From: Halorubrum yunnanense
Lineage (GTDB): Archaea; Halobacteriota; Halobacteria; Halobacteriales; Haloferacaceae
Assembly: GCF_026586675.1 (NCBI RefSeq)
Contig: NZ_JAODIX010000032.1
Span: forward strand, 39,452 to 103,451
Direction of reading: 5' to 3'
DNA: 64,000 nt
A program made the position numbers and the translations under genes. Each line of letters starts with the position of its first letter. The stretch's first letter is position 1. Below, one piece after another: positions 50,159-57,754 of the stretch. The notes under the pieces were generated by a model, which worked only from the letters and a program-made list of their open reading frames with translations, was not told the origin of the DNA and searched no databases.

Positions 50159-50902
50159 ATGGACGACGTCGTCGACGCGCTCGACGCGGCCGGGGGAACG
50201 ACCTGTCTCGTCGGTGCCGGCGGGAAGAAGACCACCCTCTACGCGCTCGCCGACCGGCTCGACCGGGCGGTGCTCACGGCGACCGTGCGGATCCCGATCT
50301 TCGACCGCGAGGTCGCCGGCGTCCGGGTGGCCGAGGACCCCGTCGACGCGCTCGCGGACCTCGCGAACGGCGGCGACGAAGACGCGTTCCCGCTCGGGCT
50401 CGTCCCGGAACGCGAGCGCGACGATCGCTATCGGGGGTACGACCCGGCCGTCGTCGACGAGATCGCCGCCGCACACGACGGCCCGGTGCTCGTGAAGGCC
50501 GACGGCGCCCGGACCCGCCTACTTAAAGCCCCGAACGAGCGCGAGCCGCAGGTCCCGCCTGGCGCGGACCGCGTGGTGGCGGTGGCGAGCGCCGGTGCGG
50601 TCGGCGAATCGCTCGACGCGGAGACGGTTCACCGGCCCGAGCGCGTGGCCGCCGTTACCGACGCCGAAGTCGGCGACGAGATCACGCCCGAGCTGGTCGG
50701 GCGGGTGCTCGCCGACGAGCTCGGAGGCCGCAAGGGCGTGCCGCCGGACGCGACGTCGATCCCGTTTATAAACGCAGTCGACGACGCCGACGACGAGGCG
50801 GTCGCGCGGGAGATTGCCGGAGCGGTTCACGAGCGCGCTGACGTGCCGCGCGTGGTGCTCGCGCGGATGATCGCGGGCGAGATCGTCGACGTCATTGCCT
50901 GA
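50159..50902 (+). CDS. yqeC: YqeC-family cofactor-maturation protein
   Basis: A 247-residue P-loop-like protein. CLVGAGGKKTTLYALADRL near residue 16 is the family nucleotide-binding motif; VKADGARTRLLKAPNEREPQ near 117 and a GRKGVPPDATSIPFINAVDD segment complete the pattern. YqeC has been linked to selenium-dependent molybdenum hydroxylases, where it is thought to help cofactor assembly. Here it is divergent from an AOR-family gene by 118 bases, suggesting a role in molybdopterin or tungstopterin enzyme maturation, which is inference. Confidence 0.85.
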   Translation: MDDVVDALDAAGGTTCLVGAGGKKTTLYALADRLDRAVLTATVRIPIFDREVAGVRVAEDPVDALADLANGGDEDAFPLGLVPERERDDRYRGYDPAVVDEIAAAHDGPVLVKADGARTRLLKAPNEREPQVPPGADRVVAVASAGAVGESLDAETVHRPERVAAVTDAEVGDEITPELVGRVLADELGGRKGVPPDATSIPFINAVDDADDEAVAREIAGAVHERADVPRVVLARMIAGEIVDVIA

Positions 50903-50956
50903 CCGAGCGCGCCGGAAGCGAAGGCGGCTTGTCCGCGAGCGACCAAGCCTCGCCGG

Positions 50957-51958
50957 ATGGATCTCAAACGGGCCCTGCGCCGCCGGCAGGTCGCGGCCTA
51001 CGCGGTCGCCGTCGCGCTCGCGCTGGCCGTCGCCCTCGGTCGGCCGAGCGCGGCGCCGGTCGTCGAGCGGTTCATCGACCCGGTGCTGGTCGTGCTCCTG
51101 TACGCGACGTTTCTCGAGGTCCCCTTCGTGCGACTGCGGCGCGCGTTCACCGACGGGCGCTTTCTGGCGACGGCCCTCGCGATGAACTTCCTCGTCGTCC
51201 CCGCCGTCGTCTGGGCCCTGACGCGGGCGCTCCCGGCGAGTCCGGCGATCCTCGTCGGCGCGTTCATGGTGCTGTTGACGCCGTGTATCGACTACGTGAT
51301 CACCTTCACGGAGCTCGCGGGCGGGGACGCCGAGCGGATCACGGCGATCACCCCGGCGCTCATGCTGGTCCAGCTCGCGCTGCTCCCGGCGTACCTCTGG
51401 CTGTTCATGGGCCGAGAGGTCGCCGCGGTCATCGAGGCGGGGCCGTTCGTGGAGGCGTTCCTGACGGTCGTCGCGCTGCCGCTGGCGCTGGCGTGGCTCA
51501 CCGAGGCGTGGGCGACCCGGTCGGCGAGCGGCGCGTCCTGGCAGGGCGCGATGGGGTGGCTCCCCGTGCCGGCGATGGGCGCGACGCTGTTCGTCGTCGT
51601 CGCCTCGCAGGTCCCCCGGGTGAGCGAGTCGATCGGGCAGATCGCGGCGGTCGTCCCGGTGTACGTCGCCTTCCTCGTCGTCATGCCGCTGCTCGCGCGG
51701 GTCGCGGCCGGGCTGGTCGGGCTCGGCGTCGGGGCGAGCCGGGCGCTCGCGTTCACCTCCGTCACGCGGAACTCGCTGGTCGTGCTCCCCCTCGCGCTGG
51801 CGCTTCCCGCGGGCTACGAGCTGGCGCCCGCGGTCGTCGTGACGCAGACGCTCGTCGAGCTGGCGGGGATGGTCGCGCTCACGCGGATCGTGCCGGCGTG
51901 GCTGCTTCCGGACGCCCCCGAGCGGGTCTCGCGGGATTCGATTCGGGGAGGCGAGTGA
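50957..51958 (+). CDS. BASS-superfamily transporter (ACR3/arsenite-efflux-like)
   Basis: A 333-residue protein with ten predicted helices. LLTPCIDYVITFTELAGGDA corresponds to the crossing helix motif containing a conserved Cys in ACR3 arsenite pumps; FTSVTRNSLVVLPLALALP is the second half-site. The family also includes bile acid and organic anion symporters, so substrate assignment is tentative. No arsR or arsC lies nearby. It begins 54 bases after yqeC on the same strand. Confidence 0.82.
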   Translation: MDLKRALRRRQVAAYAVAVALALAVALGRPSAAPVVERFIDPVLVVLLYATFLEVPFVRLRRAFTDGRFLATALAMNFLVVPAVVWALTRALPASPAILVGAFMVLLTPCIDYVITFTELAGGDAERITAITPALMLVQLALLPAYLWLFMGREVAAVIEAGPFVEAFLTVVALPLALAWLTEAWATRSASGASWQGAMGWLPVPAMGATLFVVVASQVPRVSESIGQIAAVVPVYVAFLVVMPLLARVAAGLVGLGVGASRALAFTSVTRNSLVVLPLALALPAGYELAPAVVVTQTLVELAGMVALTRIVPAWLLPDAPERVSRDSIRGGE

Positions 51959-52033
51959 GGCGCCCTCGAGAGCGGCTCGCGTCGGGGTAGTACCGATCCG
52001 TACCTCTTTGTTCGTGTGTGGTGTCGACGTAAC

Positions 52034-53470
52034 ATGGAACTACCCGGGGGAAAGCCTCGACTCCTCCTACTCGTGGGGATCGTCCTCCTCGCGGGATGTG
52101 CCGGCGCCGTGCCCGGCGACCAAGGTCCGACGAGCACGGACGGGGGTACCGAGCAGGCGGTCGAAACGGCGAACGGCACCGTCGAGGTCCACTACATCAA
52201 CGTCGGCCAATCGGTCAGCACGCTCGTCGTCGGTCCGGAAGGGGAGACGATGCTCGTCGACACGGGGCATTACAACGACGACGGCGAGCACGTGTTAGAG
52301 TACCTCCGGCGACACGACATCACCCGGATCGACCACCTCGTCGCCTCGCATAACGACGCCGACCACATCGGGGGTAACGCGGCGATCATCCGGTACTACG
52401 AGACGGAGGCGGACGGGGTCGGCGCGGTGTACGACCCCGGGATCGCCGCGAGCACGCAGACGTACGCCGGCTACCTCGACGCGGTCGAGGAACACGACGT
52501 GACGCTGTACGAGACGCGCGAGGCCGACGCGATCCAGTTTGGAGACGTCGACGTCGACGTTCTCGGGCCGCCGGAGCCGTACCTCGAAAACGAGGCGCGC
52601 AACGAGAACAGCATCGTCCTCAAGCTCACGCACGGGGAGACGAGCTTCCTGCTCTCCGGCGACGCCGAGGGCGATCAGGAAGAGTACTTGGTCGACGCGT
52701 ACGGCGCGGAGCTGCGGTCGACCGTACTGAAAGCCGGCCACCACGGGTCGTCGAGCTCGTCGAGCGAGGCGTTCCTCGACGCGGTGGAGCCGAAGGCGGT
52801 CGTCGTGTCGAGCGATTACGACTCGCAGTACGGGCACCCGCACGACGAGGTCCTCCGGCGGCTGTCGGACCGGTCGATCCCGACGTACTGGACCGCGACG
52901 CACGGCGACGTCGTCCTCGTGAGCGACGGGAGCGGTGTCTCCGTGCGGACGCAGCGCGACGCGCCCACCGACCCGCTCGCGCTGCGCGACGGCGAGCCGA
53001 TCGCGCCGGGGACGAGCGGCGACGTCGTCGAGCGCGCCCGGCTCGGCGGGGATCCGGTCGAAGGCGGTTCCGGGAGTGACGCCGACGAAACCGACGACGC
53101 CGCCGAAGAGGACGAGGCGTCGTCGACCGAGCCGGGCGCGGCGCTGGAGGTCGCCGCGATCAACGCGGACGCCGAGGGCGACGACCGCCAGAACCTCAAC
53201 GACGAGTACGTCGCCTTCGAAAACGCGGGCGACGACCCGATCGACTTGGGCGGGTGGACGCTCGAAGACGAGGCCGGCCGGAGCTACGAGTTCCCGAGCG
53301 GATTCGCGCTCGACGCGGGCGCGACGGTGACGGTGCGGACCGGCAGCGGGACGGACACCCCCACCGACCTGTACTGGGGCTCGGGGTCGGCGATCTGGAA
53401 CAACGGCGGCGACACCGTGATACTCTCGAACCCCGACGGGGAACGTGTGCTCGAGGTGACCTACGAATGA
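52034..53470 (+). CDS. Lipoprotein with ComEC-like MBL domain and lamin-tail domain
   Basis: A 478-residue secreted protein. A lipoprotein signal ends in LLAGC with the Cys at position 22. An MBL domain like the ComEC C-terminus follows (about 50-310): HYINVGQSVSTLVV, SHNDADHIGGN (metal site), LLSGDAEGDQEEYL and KAGHHGSSSS. After an acidic spacer (about 340-370) comes a lamin-tail beta sandwich (EYVAFENAGDDPIDLGGWTL, WNNGGDTVIL). These proteins are probably extracellular nucleases or nucleotide hydrolases. It overlaps the DUF3006 gene by ATGA, so they are translationally coupled. Confidence 0.9.
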   Translation: MELPGGKPRLLLLVGIVLLAGCAGAVPGDQGPTSTDGGTEQAVETANGTVEVHYINVGQSVSTLVVGPEGETMLVDTGHYNDDGEHVLEYLRRHDITRIDHLVASHNDADHIGGNAAIIRYYETEADGVGAVYDPGIAASTQTYAGYLDAVEEHDVTLYETREADAIQFGDVDVDVLGPPEPYLENEARNENSIVLKLTHGETSFLLSGDAEGDQEEYLVDAYGAELRSTVLKAGHHGSSSSSSEAFLDAVEPKAVVVSSDYDSQYGHPHDEVLRRLSDRSIPTYWTATHGDVVLVSDGSGVSVRTQRDAPTDPLALRDGEPIAPGTSGDVVERARLGGDPVEGGSGSDADETDDAAEEDEASSTEPGAALEVAAINADAEGDDRQNLNDEYVAFENAGDDPIDLGGWTLEDEAGRSYEFPSGFALDAGATVTVRTGSGTDTPTDLYWGSGSAIWNNGGDTVILSNPDGERVLEVTYE

Positions 53471-53763
53471 GCGATATCGAGCTGTCAGACGGGACGTACA
53501 CCGCGGTCGTCGACACCGTCGAGGACGGGCTCGCGACCGTGTTCTTCGAACGCGACGACGAGGAGGTGGGGAACGCGGTGGTCGAGGCGACCCTCCTCCC
53601 CCCCGACGCGCGGCACGCCGACGCGGTCCTCTCCGTGACGATCGGTGACGGCCGGATCGAGGCCGCGTCGTACTACCCGGAGTCGACGGCGAACCGCGCG
53701 GCAGAGGCGCAAGACCGGTTCGACCGGCTTTCGAAGCGACCGCCGTCGGACGACCACGAGTAG
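53467..53763 (+). CDS. DUF3006 family protein
   Basis: A 98-residue small beta-barrel-like protein (GTYTAVVDTVEDGLATVFFE) with a helical acidic/basic C-terminus (AEAQDRFDRLSKRPPSDD). DUF3006 genes very often follow MBL-type ComEC-like genes, as here with an ATGA overlap, but the function is unknown. A role in regulating or protecting from the partner hydrolase is inference. Confidence 0.87.
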   Translation: MSDIELSDGTYTAVVDTVEDGLATVFFERDDEEVGNAVVEATLLPPDARHADAVLSVTIGDGRIEAASYYPESTANRAAEAQDRFDRLSKRPPSDDHE

Positions 53764-53884
53764 CGGGGTCGCACGGCGGACTCTCCCTGCACCGGTCAGC
53801 CCGTAGCGCTCCTTTCGCCGTCGACGCGAATCCAACATGGTAGTTTATTACATTTCCGTGGGAGCGGGTAGACGGAGCACACAG

Positions 53885-54298
53885 ATGACAGACGTAACCT
53901 TAGACGTCGCCAAGGCGGTCATCGCGGCCGCGGAAGAGCAGGCCGCGGCCATCGAGGTACCGATGTGTATCGCGGTGATGGACGACGGCGCGAACCTCGT
54001 GGGGTTCCACCGGATGGACGGCGCGCTGCTCGGGAGCGTCGACATCGCCCAGAACAAGGCGTACTCCTCGGTCTCGCTGAAACTGGACACCGAGGCGATC
54101 CACGAGGCGGCACAGCCGGGCGAGTCGCTGTACGGGATCGGGAACACGAACGACGGCCGGATCGTCACCTTCGGCGGCGGGTTCCCGCTGGAGGGCGAGG
54201 ACGGAACCGTCCTCGGCGGCGTGGGGGTCTCTGGCGGCAGCGTCGAGGAGGACATGGAAGTCGCACGAGCGGGAGTGGAGCGCTTCGAGGAGCTCTGA
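53885..54298 (+). CDS. GlcG/HbpS-family protein
   Basis: A 137-residue protein of the heme-binding GlcG/HbpS fold (DVAKAVIAAAEEQAAAIEVP, IAVMDDGANLVGFHRMDGA, AQNKAYSSVSLK, GGGFPLEGEDGTVLGGVGVSGG). The family includes heme-binding sensors and propanediol-utilisation PduO C-terminal domains, so it may bind heme or cobalamin. ATG 53885 gives the conserved start (MTDVTLDVAK); an upstream start at 53837 would add 16 residues. A TATA-like GTTTATTAC lies near 53842. Confidence 0.88.
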   Translation: MTDVTLDVAKAVIAAAEEQAAAIEVPMCIAVMDDGANLVGFHRMDGALLGSVDIAQNKAYSSVSLKLDTEAIHEAAQPGESLYGIGNTNDGRIVTFGGGFPLEGEDGTVLGGVGVSGGSVEEDMEVARAGVERFEEL

Positions 54299-54322
54299 GG
54301 AGGTGGCGGCGGTACGGAAATT

Positions 54323-54375
54323 GGGTGGCTGGGGAGTCCCAGCCCACCAATCTCGCACGGCCAGAGACCGTGCGA
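54323..54375 (+). terminator. Two consecutive strong stem-loops after the GlcG-like gene
   Basis: The first (54323-54348) pairs GGTGGCTGGG with CCCAGCCCACC with one bulge. The second (54353-54375) pairs TCGCACGG and CCGTGCGA perfectly around CCAGAGA. They lie between the GlcG-like gene and the 3' end of tRNA-Ile on the other strand and could terminate or separate the two transcripts. Confidence 0.4.
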
Positions 54376-54383
54376 ACAGTAGG

Positions 54384-54457
54384 TGGGCCAACACGGATTT
54401 GAACCGTGGACCTCCCGGTTATCAGCCGAGCGCTCAACCTGACTGAGCTATTGGCCC
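54384..54457 (-). tRNA. tRNA-Ile (anticodon GAT)
   Basis: A 74-nt tRNA. The acceptor stem is GGGCCAA/TTGGCCC, the D arm AGCTCAGTCAGG, the anticodon loop CTGATAA with anticodon GAT, the T loop TTCAAAT, and A is the discriminator. No intron. A TATA-like ATTTTAAGG lies at 54490-54498, 33-41 bases upstream. Confidence 0.96.
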
Positions 54458-54563
54458 AGGTGAGCGCATTCAGTCGTAGCGCGGGTAGGATTTTAAGGGT
54501 TTCCTTTCGTCAGTCCGCCGCCGTCTCGCGGTTTCGACCGGGCGCGCCGCGACCGTCTCGCGG

Positions 54564-55220
54564 TCAGTCGGTTCGCTCGGTCTCCTCCTCTTCGACCGTG
54601 AAGTCGACGTCGACGACGTCGGCGCGGCTCGGGTCGTCGGAACGACCGGCGCCGGCTCCGCTCCCGCTTCCGCCGTCGGGCCCGCCGCCGGCGCCGCTCG
54701 CGCCGGGGAAGTCGTCGGGGTCCCCGGAGGCGTCCTCGCCGAATCCGTCGCCGCCGAACGCGCCGCCGCCCATCGTGAAGCCGGCCCCGCCGTCACCGCC
54801 GGGGAACCCGCCGATGTACACGTTACCGGACGCGAAGCCGCCGGTCTCGCCGTCGAGGTACGGCACCACGACGTACTTTTTGAGGGCCATCCGGATCGGG
54901 ACCCGCGAGAGCGGCAACGCGAGCAGGAAGCCGACCGCGTCCGTGACGAGCCCGGGCGTGAGCAGGAACGCGCCGGCGGCTATCAGGAGCCCGCCGTCGA
55001 GCAGCTCGTCGGTCGGCGGTTCGCCGCGGGCGAGCTTGCGCTGGACGCGCGCGAGCGTGGCCCGCCCCTCGGCGCGCAGGAGGAGCATCCCGAGCACGGC
55101 GGTCAACACGACCAGCGCGACGGTGGTCGGCCATCCCAACTGCTCCGCGACCACGATCAGGAACAGCGCGTCCACGAGGGGGACGACGAGCAGCAGCGCG
55201 AGCAGCGTACGTGGGCGCAT
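54564..55220 (-). CDS. FxsA family membrane protein
   Basis: A 218-residue protein. Two N-terminal helices (LLALLLVVPLVDALFLIVV, TTVALVVLTAVLGMLLLR) are followed by LRAEGRATLARVQRKLARGE and LLIAAGAFLLTPGLVTDAVGFLL, typical of FxsA, a membrane protein that relieves F-plasmid exclusion of phage T7 when overproduced in E. coli. The remaining 80 residues are Gly-rich and acidic, cytoplasmic by charge. Cellular role in archaea is unknown. Confidence 0.9.
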   Translation of the reverse strand: MRPRTLLALLLVVPLVDALFLIVVAEQLGWPTTVALVVLTAVLGMLLLRAEGRATLARVQRKLARGEPPTDELLDGGLLIAAGAFLLTPGLVTDAVGFLLALPLSRVPIRMALKKYVVVPYLDGETGGFASGNVYIGGFPGGDGGAGFTMGGGAFGGDGFGEDASGDPDDFPGASGAGGGPDGGSGSGAGAGRSDDPSRADVVDVDFTVEEEETERTD

Positions 55221-55350
55221 ACCACGAGGGTTCCGGCCGGGGACTCATAGCCCTTTTCGTCCCGGCGGCGGCCGGAGACGCCCGAGGCCGTCGTCCGCCC
55301 TCGCGAGCCGCGACCGTCACGGCTTTGACAGGCGAGACCGACCCGAGCGT

Positions 55351-56070
55351 ATGGACATCGTCGGCGCGCTCGGACGCGAGCCCCCGGATCGCGAGTCGCT
55401 GCCGCGGTGGGTCGCGCCGCTGCCGGAGGCGCTGGAGGACGTCGCCTTCCGGCTCGTGTGGGTCATCGTCGCGATCAACCTCGTCGGCACCGCGTTCGGC
55501 TTCTGGTACTACCGGTTTCAGTTTCAGTCGGTGCCCGTCGAGATGTGGGCGTTCGTCCCGGACAGCCCGGGCGCGACGCTGCTCATCGCCCTCGCGCTCG
55601 CGGCGTGGGCGGTCGGTCGATCGAGCGACACCCTCGCGACGCTCGCCTTCTTCGGGAACGTCAAGCTCGGGCTGTGGACCCCGTACGTGCTCGTGGTCTT
55701 CGCGCCGCGGTTCGTCGAGAGCTCCGGGCCGCCCCTGTACGCGTTCCTGCTCGTGAGCCACCTCGCGATGGTCGTGCAGGCGTTCGTGCTCTACCGGATC
55801 ACGGACTTCCCGCCGAAGGCGGTCGCGGTCGCGACGGCGTGGTACACCGTCGACCTCCTGATGGACTACTTCGTCCCCCTGACCGGCGGCGTCACCCACA
55901 CGTCGTTGCCGTACGCCGACGCGACGCCGTGGTTCACCACGACGGTGTTACAGGTCGCGGCCGCCGGCGCGGTCGCGCTCACCGTGGTCCCGCTGTTCTG
56001 GACGCTCGGGACGCACGTCGAGACGCTCCGGGCTCGACGCGGTCGCGGGGGGGACGGGTCGCCTCGCTGA
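55351..56070 (+). CDS. DUF1405 family membrane protein
   Basis: A 239-residue membrane protein with six to seven helices. VIVAINLVGTAFGFWYYRFQ, FVPDSPGATLLIALALAAW, NVKLGLWTPYVLV and HLAMVVQAFVL match the DUF1405 (Bacillus YpjA-like) family. The function is unknown. ATG 55351 begins MDIVGALGREPP. It is divergent from fxsA with a 130-base gap. Confidence 0.9.
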   Translation: MDIVGALGREPPDRESLPRWVAPLPEALEDVAFRLVWVIVAINLVGTAFGFWYYRFQFQSVPVEMWAFVPDSPGATLLIALALAAWAVGRSSDTLATLAFFGNVKLGLWTPYVLVVFAPRFVESSGPPLYAFLLVSHLAMVVQAFVLYRITDFPPKAVAVATAWYTVDLLMDYFVPLTGGVTHTSLPYADATPWFTTTVLQVAAAGAVALTVVPLFWTLGTHVETLRARRGRGGDGSPR

Positions 56071-56111
56071 CGCGTCCCTGATTTAAGTTCGGCGAGCGCG
56101 TCGATGGGGCC

Positions 56112-57158
56112 ATGAGCGCCTACGAGCGGATCGCGGGACTGTCCGTGACGATCGAGTCGGTGGAGCGGCGCCGATACACCGGCGCGACGACGAGCGGGTT
56201 CGAGCGCACCACCACCGAGTTCCGGCTGGCCGGCGACGGGGTGATCGGGCGCGGCGAGGACGTGACGTACGAGACCGAGGACCACGCCGCCCTCGTCGGG
56301 ACCGACCCCATCGACATCGAGGGCGAGTGGACGATCGACGAGCTGTCGGCGCGCCTCGACGACGAGGACCTGTTCGCGCACGAGCCCCCCTCGCGGGAGT
56401 ACTTCCGGAACTACCGCCGGTGGGCGGTCGAGAGCGCCGCCCTCGATCTGGCGCTCCGACAGCGCGAGGAGTCGCTCGGCGAGTGCCTCGGGATCGAGCC
56501 GGAGCCGGTGCGGTTCGTCGTCTCGACCCGGCTCGGCGAGCCGCCGACGACCGACCGCGTCGAGGAGCTGCTCGACCGCGACGACGACCTGGAGTTCAAG
56601 CTGGACCCGACGCCGGACTGGCCGGAGGAGGCGTTCACGGCCCTCAGGGAGACCGACGCCGTCCGCATTCTGGACCTCAAGGGCTGGTACGAGGGCACCG
56701 ACGTCGACGCCGAGGCGGACCCCGAGCTGTACCGCGACGTGTTCGCCGCGTTTCCGGCCGAAATCGTCGAGGACCCGGCGTTCACGCCCGAGACGCGAGT
56801 CCTCGTCGAGCCGCAGGCCGACCGGCTCTCCTTCGACTACCCGATCGACGGCGTCGAGAGCCTCGAGTCGCTCCCGGTCGACCCCGGCTACTGTAACGTC
56901 AAGCCTTCCCGGTTCGGGACGCTCGAGTCGCTGTTCGAGACGATCGCGTACTGCGAGGAGCGCGGCATCGACATGTACGGCGGCGGGCAGTTCGAACTCG
57001 CCAGCGGGCGAGACGCGATTCAGGCGCTCGCCGCGCTGTTCTACCCCGACGGCCCGAACGACGTGGCGCCCCGCCCGTTCAACGACCCCGAGGCGTCGCC
57101 GCCGTACCCGAAGAGTCCGATTCGGCCCGACCGCGACGCGGTCGGTTTTGAGTTCTGA
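56112..57158 (+). CDS. Enolase-superfamily protein of unknown substrate
   Basis: A 348-residue protein with the enolase/mandelate-racemase fold. The N-terminal capping domain is followed by a barrel carrying FKLDPTPDW, ILDLKGWYEG (metal-type Asp), EIVEDPAF (metal-type Glu) and CNVKPSRFGTLES (probable second Lys). The C-terminus ends YGGGQFELASGRDAIQALAAL. It is not close enough to MenC to call o-succinylbenzoate synthase; a haloarchaeal group of unknown substrate is more likely. It is followed by the interrupted repeat. Confidence 0.82.
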   Translation: MSAYERIAGLSVTIESVERRRYTGATTSGFERTTTEFRLAGDGVIGRGEDVTYETEDHAALVGTDPIDIEGEWTIDELSARLDDEDLFAHEPPSREYFRNYRRWAVESAALDLALRQREESLGECLGIEPEPVRFVVSTRLGEPPTTDRVEELLDRDDDLEFKLDPTPDWPEEAFTALRETDAVRILDLKGWYEGTDVDAEADPELYRDVFAAFPAEIVEDPAFTPETRVLVEPQADRLSFDYPIDGVESLESLPVDPGYCNVKPSRFGTLESLFETIAYCEERGIDMYGGGQFELASGRDAIQALAALFYPDGPNDVAPRPFNDPEASPPYPKSPIRPDRDAVGFEF

Positions 57159-57189
57159 GACCGAGATCGACCGGTCGTCGACGTTGGCT

Positions 57190-57230
57190 ATTTATAAACC
57201 GACTGCAGTGGCGTGTGCCGACGAGCGGCC
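57190..57230 (+). repeat. Dispersed Halorubrum-type repeat, copy C, interrupted
   Basis: Starts TTTATAAACC and runs through GTGGCGTGTGCCGACGAGCGGCC, which matches the first 40 bases of copies A and D, then stops exactly where the IS605-type terminus TTGACATCC begins. The rest of the repeat is not recognisable beyond the element. Confidence 0.65.
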
Positions 57231-57600
57231 TTGACATCCTCTCCGCCCTGAAGGGCGAAGATTCCCACGGCACCGCACCGCTGGGTTGGGATGTTGAAGG
57301 TTTGTAGACGCCTCGATGACGGCTACTGGCTGTGCCAACCAGCCGTTACTCCTATCCCGGCATGGGATTCGGAGGTACTTCTGACTGCCTACACCCTATT
57401 TCGACACGGAAGAGGGTGTCTTCCGCTTGAAATGAGGGAATCCCGATATTGTCCGATTAGTGGGGCGGGTGGACCGCCTCGGTTGCCATTAAATACGTCT
57501 CAGGTTACTTAAAACATCTTTTCGGCACGCCGAACGTGGTTCGTGGAGGGTTTGTCGGATTCATCCCCGCCGTGAACGGCGAGGCTTTCTCCTCAATTCT
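57231..57600 (-). mobile_element. IS200/IS605 (IS1341-type) deletion derivative, PATE-like, with omega-RNA-like core
   Basis: On the minus strand it runs from a left-end-like hairpin (CCTCGCCG, TTCA, CGGCGGGG, near 57562-57583) to a right-end hairpin CGCCCTTCAGGGCG and terminal GAGGATGTCAA at 57231. In between, a tnpB-like promoter (TTTTAAGTAACC) and start codon (ATG 57487-57489) remain, but the frame reads MATEAVHPPH and stops. A C-terminal TnpB-like tail, QAEDTLFRVEIG, follows, then the 35-base core at 57323-57357 shared with 1554-1588. The nuclease body was deleted. Short palindrome-bounded IS605 derivatives are known in haloarchaea as PATEs. Boundaries on the right are approximate. Confidence 0.7.
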
Positions 57601-57724
57601 CCGTAAGTCCTCGCCGCACGGAGGGAGAACGCGGCGGGTCCGATTCGACGAGGCGGACATCGACGGAGCCGACCTTCACCGCAGAGGCCGCAGTCCCGTC
57701 GCTCGCTTGCGTCGGCCGCAAACG

Positions 57725-57732
57725 CTTTTATC
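57725..57732 (+). promoter_or_regulatory. TATA box of the acyl-CoA synthetase
   Basis: CTTTTATC lies 23-30 bases before ATG 57755, in an A/T-rich patch just downstream of the mobile element. Confidence 0.6.
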
Positions 57733-57754
57733 AATCATAAATAGTGATAAACCG

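Noticed and set aside
50762..50774. TTTATAAA inside the YqeC gene (and similar at 24063 and 63595) as repeat ends
   Set aside because: These occur in coding frames and lack the neighbouring GC-rich repeat blocks.
50957..51958. Firm arsenite-pump (ACR3) assignment
   Set aside because: Only the superfamily and one Cys-containing crossing-helix motif are visible; there are no ars neighbours, so substrate is left open.
56112..57158. Enolase-superfamily gene as MenC
   Set aside because: The fold fits, but motifs surrounding the Lys and metal residues differ from o-succinylbenzoate synthases, and no men genes are adjacent.
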